Shown here: one piece after another, positions 1-4,978 of the stretch
Position numbering within the stretch: the first letter of the stretch is position 1
Layout: each line of letters starts with the position of its first letter
Origin: Competibacteraceae bacterium UBA2788
GTDB taxonomy: Bacteria; Pseudomonadota; Gammaproteobacteria; Competibacterales; Competibacteraceae
DNA: 5,737 bases
NCBI GenBank assembly: GCA_002352185.1
Contig: DEHY01000027.1
Coordinates: 1-5,737, forward strand
Direction of reading: 5' to 3'
Translations under genes and position numbers: made by a program
Notes under the pieces: model-generated
The model's input: only the letters and a program-made list of their open reading frames with translations
What the model was told of the DNA's origin: nothing
Databases searched by the model: none

Positions 1-41
1 AATCTCGTGACCACACTATCTAGTTTGAGAGTAGATTCCAA

Positions 42-134
42 TGGATTTTGTTGGACATTATTAAACATTCCGCCCACAAAAAAGCCCGCAAAATTGCAGG
101 CTTATGGACGCTGTTGGATGTCGCTGGATTCTTA
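42..134. repeat. 10-bp phased TGGA repeat array beside tRNA-Arg
   Basis: On the plus strand the word TGGA occurs at 42, 52, 105, 115 and 125, giving two blocks in which copies are exactly 10 bases apart. The units are TGGATTTTGT, TGGACATTAT, then TGGACGCTGT, TGGATGTCGC, TGGATTCTTA. The two blocks flank the tRNA terminator. Helical phasing of a short word next to a tRNA 3' end resembles accessory binding sites of a tyrosine recombinase, but no integrase gene is visible, so that role is inference. The rest of 1-76 shows no gene or other clear signal. Confidence 0.5.
77..103 (-). terminator. Rho-independent terminator of tRNA-Arg
   Basis: Read on the minus strand, AAGCCTGC and GCGGGCTT form an 8-bp stem (one G-T pair) around the loop AATTTT. 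A run of six T follows, the first two of which are also the end of the stem. This is a classic intrinsic terminator. It lies about 37 bases past the 3' end of the tRNA in the same orientation, so it most likely ends the tRNA transcript. On the plus strand the stem arms are at 82-89 and 96-103. Confidence 0.8.
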
Positions 135-139
135 AGGTG

Positions 140-213
140 CGCCCCGAACAGGAATTGAACCTGTGACCTCACCCTTAGGAGGGGTGCGCTCTATCCAACT
201 GAGCTACCGGGGC
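140..213 (-). tRNA. tRNA-Arg (anticodon CCU)
   Basis: The reverse complement folds into a complete 74-nt cloverleaf: acceptor stem GCCCCGG with TCGGGGC, D arm GCTC/GAGC, anticodon stem CACCC/GGGTG with loop CTCCTAA, a five-base variable loop AGGTC, T stem ACAGG/CCTGT with loop TTCAATT, and discriminator G. The anticodon CCU reads the arginine codon AGG, a rare codon in GC-rich proteobacteria. The bases after the discriminator read CAC, so the 3' CCA is not encoded and must be added by the CCA-adding enzyme. It has its own likely promoter upstream and a terminator downstream. Confidence 0.95.
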
Positions 214-224
214 CAAGCATAGGG

Positions 225-254
225 ATGTTACGGAAAAAGCTGTTTCCCCGTAAA
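225..254 (-). promoter_or_regulatory. Probable sigma-70 promoter of tRNA-Arg
   Basis: On the minus strand, TTTACG (249-254, four of six matches to TTGACA) is followed after 18 bases by TAACAT (225-230, four of six matches to TATAAT). Transcription would begin near 218, a few bases before the mature tRNA 5' end at 213. The placement suits a tRNA gene, but neither hexamer is strong. Confidence 0.4.
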
Positions 255-273
255 GCAGGGTTACACTTTGGGG
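246..273. repeat. Imperfect inverted repeat between the NRDE gene and the tRNA
   Basis: CCCC-GT-AAAG (246-255) can pair with CTTT-GGGG (266-273) around a 10-base loop, giving eight pairs with a two-base bulge. It lies downstream of the NRDE gene on the minus strand but is not followed directly by a T run, so it is not a convincing terminator. It overlaps the proposed -35 element of the tRNA promoter. Either a transcript-end stem or an operator is possible. Confidence 0.3.
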
Positions 274-332
274 ATGGGCGATAAGAATAGCCGATTAAAC
301 CGTTTCCCAACAAGACAAACCGATGATTTCAC

Positions 333-1106
333 TTATGCCGGATTTTCCGACGGCCCGTCCAACTGAAATTCACGCCGGCTGCCATCGGCCCAAGTGGTCT
401 CGACCAGCCAGGCCCGTCCACCCGCATCCACCCGCAGCGCGGTGGAGGAGCGGGTTCCGTAGCCCGGCGCATCAATAAATATCGGCGACAGCCAGCGCTC
501 CCATTCCAGCGGAACGCCGGTACGAGGCAGATCGCTATCGGGCGCCAGCGTGCGATCCGCCAATAGCTCCAGCAACTCATCAGGCGTGGGGTCAGGCTGG
601 CGATCCAATAATTGACGCAGTGCGCGCCGACCCCGTTCCAGTTTTGGCCAGGGCGTATCCAGCAGATGATTGCTCAAGCCGTACAGCCCCGGCACCAATG
701 CCCGAAATTCGCCACTGTCGCAATTGGAGTAGTAGAACAGCCCTTCGGCATCGCCCAACACCAGGTTAAAACCATTGTAGGCCCTCGCTTTCGGGGCCAG
801 CCGGTCCAGATAAACCCGAGCCGGTTCGGCGCTGCGCAGAAAATTGCTGACCAAGTGACCGCGCGAGGGCGCATTCGGCGACGCACGCGATGGATCGCGG
901 TAGTTGGTAATCGCGGCAAAGCGCCCGGTGCGATCAATCCCCATCCAGGTCCCGCCCTCCTTGAGATCGCGCCCGGCTATGATCTGCGGGAGGTCATCCC
1001 AGAATGCCAGCGGCGCGGTTGGCCGGTCGTGAAACTCATCGCGGTTGGCTGCGACCAGCAGGGGGTAGCGGGGATGGCGGCGGTAGGCGATCAGGATCAG
1101 GCACAT
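333..1106 (-). CDS. NRDE family protein (TANGO2/DUF833 homologue)
   Basis: This 257-residue protein begins Met-Cys-Leu-Ile and carries the signature Asn-Arg-Asp-Glu at residues 21-24, followed by a PxAFW-type segment and GGTWMGI near residues 51-57. These mark the NRDE family, whose eukaryotic member is TANGO2. Cys2 becomes the first residue once Met is removed, consistent with the N-terminal-nucleophile-like fold predicted for the family, and this supports the chosen start. No signal peptide or membrane segment is seen, so it is probably cytoplasmic. The biochemical role of bacterial members is unsettled; TANGO2 has been linked to heme and acyl-CoA handling. The ribosome-binding site is weak. 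It starts 27 bases after the stop of the upstream regulator gene on the same strand with no terminator between, so co-transcription is likely. Family assignment is firm; substrate is unknown. Confidence 0.9.
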   Translation of the reverse strand: MCLILIAYRRHPRYPLLVAANRDEFHDRPTAPLAFWDDLPQIIAGRDLKEGGTWMGIDRTGRFAAITNYRDPSRASPNAPSRGHLVSNFLRSAEPARVYLDRLAPKARAYNGFNLVLGDAEGLFYYSNCDSGEFRALVPGLYGLSNHLLDTPWPKLERGRRALRQLLDRQPDPTPDELLELLADRTLAPDSDLPRTGVPLEWERWLSPIFIDAPGYGTRSSTALRVDAGGRAWLVETTWADGSRREFQLDGPSENPA

Positions 1107-1133
1107 GGCGGTTCCAGCGCTCGGAAAGCGCGA

Positions 1134-1772
1134 TTAGGCGTCAAAATCGTACAGCTTGAGAATGCCAAGGGCCATGGTCATCCGCAGCAATTGCGCCAAG
1201 GTATCGGCGCGCATTTTGTCCATCACCTTGGCTCGATGCACTTCCACGGTTTTGCGACTCAAATGAAGCACCTCGGCGATGTCCCGATTGGACAGACCTT
1301 CCGCCACTCGCCGCAGCACATCCTGTTCACGCGGGGTCAGCGTGTCGAAGCGATGCTGAAACTCTCGGCGTCGCGCCCGGGATCGCCGCCGGATCGTATC
1401 TTCGGCGACGGCGTGATGAACCCCATCCAGCAATAGCTGGTCATTGAACGGTTTTTCAATGAAGTCCAGCACCCCCTGTTTCATGGCATTCACCGCCAGG
1501 GACACATCACTGTGGCCGGCGATGATGATCACCGGCAGGTCAATGCCCTGCTCGCGCAAGCGCTGTTGGGCATTGAGATCGTCAGGCCCCGGATGCTGGA
1601 TACCCAACAACAGACAGCCCGGTCGCTCCGGCTGATAGGCCGTTATGATGGCCTCAATATCGGCTACTGCGAGCGCCTGCAATCCAACCGACTTCAGCAA
1701 CTCCAGGAGAGCGTCGTGCAGTGCAGGTTCATCATCTACGATATAAACGAGAGGGGTATGAGCGGGGTTCAT
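1134..1772 (-). CDS. FixJ/LuxR-type response regulator with a degenerate receiver
   Basis: The 212-residue protein has an N-terminal receiver domain (about residues 7-125) and a C-terminal LuxR/GerE helix-turn-helix (about 142-205, with LTPREQDVLRRVAEG and NRDIAEVLHLSRKTVEVHR). The overall plan is that of FixJ. The acidic pair Asp13-Asp14 and Lys107 of the EKPF motif are kept. The usual phospho-acceptor Asp is Gly57 (context LLLGIQHPG) and the usual switch Thr/Ser is Ala85 (context IIIAGHSDV). Both could arise by one base change (GAT to GGT, ACC to GCC). The receiver therefore should not be controlled by ordinary Asp phosphorylation. No partner histidine kinase is in the window. It is divergent from the crotonase gene and upstream of the NRDE gene, so both are candidate targets, but that is inference. 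No good ribosome-binding site precedes the ATG. Confidence 0.9.
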   Translation of the reverse strand: MNPAHTPLVYIVDDEPALHDALLELLKSVGLQALAVADIEAIITAYQPERPGCLLLGIQHPGPDDLNAQQRLREQGIDLPVIIIAGHSDVSLAVNAMKQGVLDFIEKPFNDQLLLDGVHHAVAEDTIRRRSRARRREFQHRFDTLTPREQDVLRRVAEGLSNRDIAEVLHLSRKTVEVHRAKVMDKMRADTLAQLLRMTMALGILKLYDFDA

Positions 1773-1779
1773 GAGGAAA

Positions 1780-1826
1780 AAGTGCCAGAATCGGAAGAAG
1801 CTCTTCGCACGAGTGCAAGAGTGCCA
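1780..1826. repeat. GAGTGC-type repeats in the divergent promoter region
   Basis: Two tandem 8-mers, GAGTGCAA (1811-1818) and GAGTGCCA (1819-1826), differ at one base. A third related copy, AAGTGCCA, lies at 1780-1787. GCAC at 1807-1810 makes an inverted pair with GTGC at 1813-1816 (GCACGAGTGC). The cluster sits between the divergent regulator and crotonase genes, next to the candidate -10 element, and could be an operator. No regulator can be assigned from sequence alone. Confidence 0.35.
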
Positions 1827-1828
1827 TT

Positions 1829-1858
1829 AGTATAAGGAGAGTACTGTCTGTTCGTCGA
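1829..1858 (-). promoter_or_regulatory. Candidate sigma-70 promoter of the regulator-NRDE pair
   Basis: On the minus strand, TCGACG (1853-1858, four of six) is spaced 18 bases from TATACT (1829-1834, five of six matches to TATAAT). Transcription would start near 1822 and leave a leader of about 50 bases. A plus-strand alternative for the crotonase gene, TTCGCA (1804-1809), 18 bases, TAGTAT (1828-1833), uses nearly the same -10 bases, so the two divergent promoters may overlap. Confidence 0.35.
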
Positions 1859-1900
1859 GGCGGGGTAATCCCGGCTTCGAGCATCGAAAAACCATTGGTT

Positions 1901-1906
1901 AGAGGA
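1901..1906 (+). promoter_or_regulatory. Ribosome-binding site of the crotonase gene
   Basis: AGAGGA lies 11 bases before the ATG at 1918. The spacing is slightly long, but it is the only Shine-Dalgarno-like sequence nearby and supports this start. Confidence 0.5.
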
Positions 1907-1917
1907 AACCCATTGCC

Positions 1918-2715
1918 ATGACTGCAACCGTTGATTCCGGGGAGGCGCTGGTGTTGCGCCAGGACGAAGCGTGCGTCGCCACGCTGACGCTGAATCGTCC
2001 CAAGCAGTACAACGCGCTGTCGCAAGCCATGTTGGCGGCGCTGCAAACGGCGTTGGATGCCATCGCCGCCGACCGCACGGTTCGGGTGGTGGTGATTGCG
2101 GGCAGCGGCGCTGCCTTTTGCGCCGGCCACGATCTCAAGGAAATGCGCGCCCATTCCGATCCGGCATTCCACCGGGCGCTGTTCGCTCAGTGCGGGCGGG
2201 TGATGCTCACGATCAACCGTCTGCCGCAACCGGTCATCGCCCGGGTTCATGGCATCGCTACCGCCGCCGGCTGTCAACTGGTTGCCGCCTGCGATCTGGC
2301 GGTCGCCGCCGAAAACGCCCGCTTCGCCACATCCGGGATCAACGTCGGGCTGTTCTGTTCAACCCCAGGCGTGGCGCTGAGCCGCAATCTGAGCCGCAAG
2401 CACGCTTTGGAATTGCTGCTGACGGGTGATTTCATCGATGCGCCGACGGCCTTGCAGCAAGGGTTGCTGAACCGGGTGGCGCCGCCCGAACAACTCGACG
2501 CCGCCGTCCGGCAACTGGCCGAAGCAATCGGCAGCAAGCCGCCGTTCGCTATCGCCATGGGCAAGGAACTGTTCTACCGGCAACTGGAAACGGGGCTGGA
2601 GGACGCCTACGCTCAGGCCAGCGAGACCATGGCCTGCAACATGAACAGCGCGGATGCCCGCGAAGGCATAGATGCTTTCATCGCCAGGCGCAAACCGGAA
2701 TGGCAAGGCCGCTGA
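1918..2715 (+). CDS. Enoyl-CoA hydratase/isomerase (crotonase) family protein
   Basis: The 265-residue protein has the crotonase fold signatures: LNRPKQYNALS near residues 25-35, AGHDLKEM at 69-76 (CoA-binding and first oxyanion-hole region), and GIATAAGCQLVAACDLAVA at 112-130 (second oxyanion region). In classical enoyl-CoA hydratase (rat Glu144 and Glu164) two glutamates add water to the double bond. Here the aligned positions are Gln120 and Gly140 (context FATSGINVG), so ordinary hydratase activity is unlikely. The CSTPG segment and the lack of both acids resemble the ECHDC3-like subgroup, whose reaction is not well defined. No signal peptide is present, so it is probably cytoplasmic and acts on an acyl-CoA thioester. 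It is divergent from the FixJ-type regulator and converges on rsmA with 25 bases between. Family is sure, reaction unknown. Confidence 0.9.
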   Translation: MTATVDSGEALVLRQDEACVATLTLNRPKQYNALSQAMLAALQTALDAIAADRTVRVVVIAGSGAAFCAGHDLKEMRAHSDPAFHRALFAQCGRVMLTINRLPQPVIARVHGIATAAGCQLVAACDLAVAAENARFATSGINVGLFCSTPGVALSRNLSRKHALELLLTGDFIDAPTALQQGLLNRVAPPEQLDAAVRQLAEAIGSKPPFAIAMGKELFYRQLETGLEDAYAQASETMACNMNSADAREGIDAFIARRKPEWQGR

Positions 2716-2740
2716 ACAGGTAAGGCCAATTTGTCCGGTT

Positions 2741-3559
2741 TCAACCCGGCGCGGCATGATCCGCCGTCGCCATGCTTTCGCTCAACGCCGCAAACGCCTC
2801 CAGCCCCAGCGTTTCCGGGCGCACGCCGGGATCAACGCCCGCCGCCCTGATTTGCGCAGCGTCCAGCACCCCGTGCAGCGAGTTGCGCAGGGTCTTGCGG
2901 CGCTGGGCGAACGCCAGCCGCACTACCTCGGTAAAGCGCTGTTCGTTCCACACCGCGACGGGAGATGTTTCACGTGGAACCAGGCGCACCACCGCCGACC
3001 ACACCTTCGGCGGCGGACGAAAGGCCCCCGGCCCGACCGCGAACAGCGGCTCCACCCGGCAGCGGTATTGCAGCATCACCGACAGCCGCCCGTAAGCCTC
3101 CTCGCCTGGCCCCGCCGCCATCCGGTCCACCACCTCCTTTTGCAGCATGAAGTGCAGATCGTGCAAGTGTTCGATCTGGGCCAGCAGATGAAACAGCAGG
3201 GGCGTGGAGATGTTGTAGGGCAGATTTCCCGTCACCCGCAGCAGCGGCCCGTCGCCCCGCAAGGCGGCGAAGTTGAAGGTCAGCGCATCGGCCTGATGAA
3301 TCCGCAAGGCGCCCACTCCAGCGCAGTGCGCCCGCAACGGCTCCAGCAGATCGCGATCCAGTTCCACCACATCCAGCGCGCCCGCCGCTGCCAGCAGGGG
3401 GCGCGTCAACGCCCCCAGACCGGGGCCGATTTCCACGACATGATCACCGGGCGCCGGACGGATCGCCGCGACGATCCGGCGCAGCACATTGGGATCGTGC
3501 AGGAAATGCTGGCCGAAGCGCTTGCGGGGGCGGGGCGGGATCGGGGCGCCGCCGGTCAT
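2741..3559 (-). CDS. rsmA: 16S rRNA dimethyladenosine transferase RsmA (KsgA)
   Basis: RsmA transfers four methyl groups from S-adenosylmethionine to two adjacent adenosines (A1518 and A1519 in E. coli numbering) near the 3' end of 16S rRNA, a late step in small-subunit assembly. The 272-residue length is normal. Visible motifs are RKRFGQHFL (12-20), the SAM-binding loop EIGPGLGALT (43-52), the acidic VVELD end of strand two (64-68), QADAL (89-93), catalytic NLPYNIST (112-119) and the C-terminal RRKTLRNSL block typical of KsgA. Its ATG overlaps the surA stop as ATGA, so its translation is probably coupled to surA. No apaG or apaH follows: the gene ends 25 bases from a convergent crotonase gene. 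Codons 194-198 spell a parS-like palindrome (see separate entry). No clear terminator follows. Confidence 0.97.
   Translation of the reverse strand: MTGGAPIPPRPRKRFGQHFLHDPNVLRRIVAAIRPAPGDHVVEIGPGLGALTRPLLAAAGALDVVELDRDLLEPLRAHCAGVGALRIHQADALTFNFAALRGDGPLLRVTGNLPYNISTPLLFHLLAQIEHLHDLHFMLQKEVVDRMAAGPGEEAYGRLSVMLQYRCRVEPLFAVGPGAFRPPPKVWSAVVRLVPRETSPVAVWNEQRFTEVVRLAFAQRRKTLRNSLHGVLDAAQIRAAGVDPGVRPETLGLEAFAALSESMATADHAAPG
2966..2981. promoter_or_regulatory. parS: Candidate parS site (ParB-binding palindrome) inside rsmA
   Basis: TGTTTCACGTGGAACC matches the widely conserved chromosomal parS consensus TGTTTCACGTGAAACA at 14 of 16 bases. The two half-sites, GTTTCAC and GTTCCAC (the latter read on the minus strand), are both common ParB half-site variants around the central CACGTG. 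It is embedded in rsmA codons 194-198 (Val-Pro-Arg-Glu-Thr), which use GTT, CCA, CGT, GAA and ACA in a gene that otherwise prefers G/C-ending codons, as if the DNA word were under selection. parS sites within genes are known in other bacteria. ParB binding here is inferred. Confidence 0.7.
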
Positions 3560-4953
3560 GGTCTCGCGGTCGGCTCCGCCGCCGGTTGCAGGCGAACTTC
3601 CACGTAGGCTTCATCGCGCAGCCGGCGCAGCACCCAATCCCATTCCTCGTCGGAACGCCGTCGCAGCAGCGCCTCGCGCACCCGCGCCCGCTCGGTTTCG
3701 GGCGAAGCCTGCCCCTGGCGGCGTTCCAGCACCTGAACGATATGCCAGCCGAACGGAGTTTTGAACGGCGCGCTGATCTCGTTCGGCTTCAGGGCGTTCA
3801 TGGCCTGCTCGAACTGGGGGACCAGCATCCCCGGCGATACCCAGCCCAGATCGCCGCCCCGCGCCCCGGATGCCTTGTCATCGGAATTGGCGCTGGCCAG
3901 CGCTGCGAAATCCTCACCCTTGCGAATCCGCTGGCGCATTTGCTCCAGGCGCTGGCGGGCCTCATCGTCGGACTGTTGCGGCGAAACCCGGAGCAGAATG
4001 TGCCGGGCGTGAGTCTGAGTCACCAGCGCCTGTTGCGTCGACGTCGGTCGCGCCTCACCGCCACCGCCCCGGACTTCCAGCAGCTTGACGATGTGGAAGC
4101 CGCTGGGGCTGCGGATCAAGTCGCTGACCTGACCGGGTTTCAGCCGGGGGACTGCATCGGCGAACAGGGTAGGCAACTGATCGGCCCGCCGCCAGCCGAG
4201 ATCGCCGCCTTCCAGCGCCTGCCGGTCGGCGGACACGCTTACCGCCAGTTGCCGGAAATCAGCCCCCTTGCGCAGTTGCGCCAGCACATCCTCAGCCTTG
4301 CGCTTGGCGGCCTCGATCCGCTGGGGCGAGGCGTCATCCGGCACGGCGATCAGAATCTGGGCCACCCGATATTCACTCGTCCCGTCGCCTTTATTGTCAC
4401 CGCCGCCGCCCGTCGAAGCGGCCAACTGAGCTTGCAGGCTGTCCACGTCCTGCTCGGACACCTGGATCTGGCTGTCCACCAGCTTCTGTCGCAACCGCGC
4501 CGCCAGCAATTCCCGACGCACCTCGTCGCGGAACTGCGCAAAGCTGATCCCATCCTTCTCGACGGTTTGTCGCATCTGGGTCAGATTCATGTTGTTGCGC
4601 TGGGCCACATTTTCGATGGCGGCGTTCAAGGTGGCGTCATCCACGGTGATGCCGTTACGCTCGGCGGCGCGCAACTGCAACTGGCTCAGGATCAGCCGCT
4701 CCAGCACCTGTTGCTCCAGCACTGGACGGGGAGGCGCCGGCACCTTGCGCTGCCGCAACTGGGCTTCGATCCGTGCGGTGGCCGCATCCAGTTCGCGGCG
4801 GGTGATCACATCATCGTTGACCACCGCCACGATGACATCCAGGGTGCTGCCCGCGCCCTCGGGGCCGGGACCAAAGGTCAGTTGCGCACGACCGGTAATG
4901 GAGAATGCGAAGAGCAGCAGGCACAGCATCAGGGAAAAAAGCAGCTTGTTCAT
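3556..4953 (-). CDS. surA: Periplasmic chaperone / peptidyl-prolyl isomerase SurA
   Basis: SurA escorts unfolded outer-membrane proteins, LptD among them, through the periplasm. Starting at 4953 gives 465 residues (E. coli SurA has 428) with a clean signal peptide: MNKLL, a hydrophobic core, and cleavage probably after GRA at 23. An ATG at 4962 would add only three residues; the frame is open further upstream, but that would place the start inside lptD and bury the signal peptide. Next come the SurA N-terminal chaperone domain (about 38-180), a Gly-rich linker (181-193), parvulin domain 1 (about 195-295) and parvulin domain 2 (about 314-412), then a C-terminal helix. Domain 2 keeps His318, GGDLGW (366-371) and FGWHIV (401-406). 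Domain 1 has Gln199 in place of the first His, so it is probably not an active isomerase. It lies 25 bases behind lptD and overlaps rsmA by four bases. No strong ribosome-binding site is seen. Confidence 0.95.
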   Translation of the reverse strand: MNKLLFSLMLCLLLFAFSITGRAQLTFGPGPEGAGSTLDVIVAVVNDDVITRRELDAATARIEAQLRQRKVPAPPRPVLEQQVLERLILSQLQLRAAERNGITVDDATLNAAIENVAQRNNMNLTQMRQTVEKDGISFAQFRDEVRRELLAARLRQKLVDSQIQVSEQDVDSLQAQLAASTGGGGDNKGDGTSEYRVAQILIAVPDDASPQRIEAAKRKAEDVLAQLRKGADFRQLAVSVSADRQALEGGDLGWRRADQLPTLFADAVPRLKPGQVSDLIRSPSGFHIVKLLEVRGGGGEARPTSTQQALVTQTHARHILLRVSPQQSDDEARQRLEQMRQRIRKGEDFAALASANSDDKASGARGGDLGWVSPGMLVPQFEQAMNALKPNEISAPFKTPFGWHIVQVLERRQGQASPETERARVREALLRRRSDEEWDWVLRRLRDEAYVEVRLQPAAEPTARP

Positions 4954-4978
4954 GCGGGCCATCGGGGGTAGGAGTGGG

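Noticed and set aside
612..1436. Plus-strand open frame of 274 codons
   Set aside because: It lies opposite two recognisable genes (the NRDE gene and the regulator) and crosses their junction, so it is a chance frame.
1774..1826. Possible sigma-54 promoters with TGGCAC on the minus strand
   Set aside because: TGGCACTCTTGCAC has the two elements too close, and TGGCACTTTTTCCTC lacks GC at the -12 position; neither has the required GG-N10-GC spacing.
2716..2765. Possible bidirectional terminator between the crotonase gene and rsmA
   Set aside because: Only four-base stems such as CCGG-TTTCAAC-CCGG and GCGG-CATGAT-CCGC are found, with no T run in either direction.
2672..3607. Plus-strand open frame of 311 codons opposite rsmA
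   Set aside because: It is antisense to rsmA, starts inside the crotonase gene, and its low-complexity Arg/Gln/His-rich product looks like no known protein.
3594..3612. Second parS-like word near CTTCCACGTAGGC
   Set aside because: The central CACGTG is broken (CACGTA) and the right half-site does not match, so it is not a credible ParB site.
3586..4971. Long plus-strand open frame (461 codons) opposite surA
   Set aside because: It is the antisense of a clearly conserved SurA gene in GC-rich DNA, where such shadows are common; the translation has no recognisable domain and no ribosome-binding site or promoter was seen.
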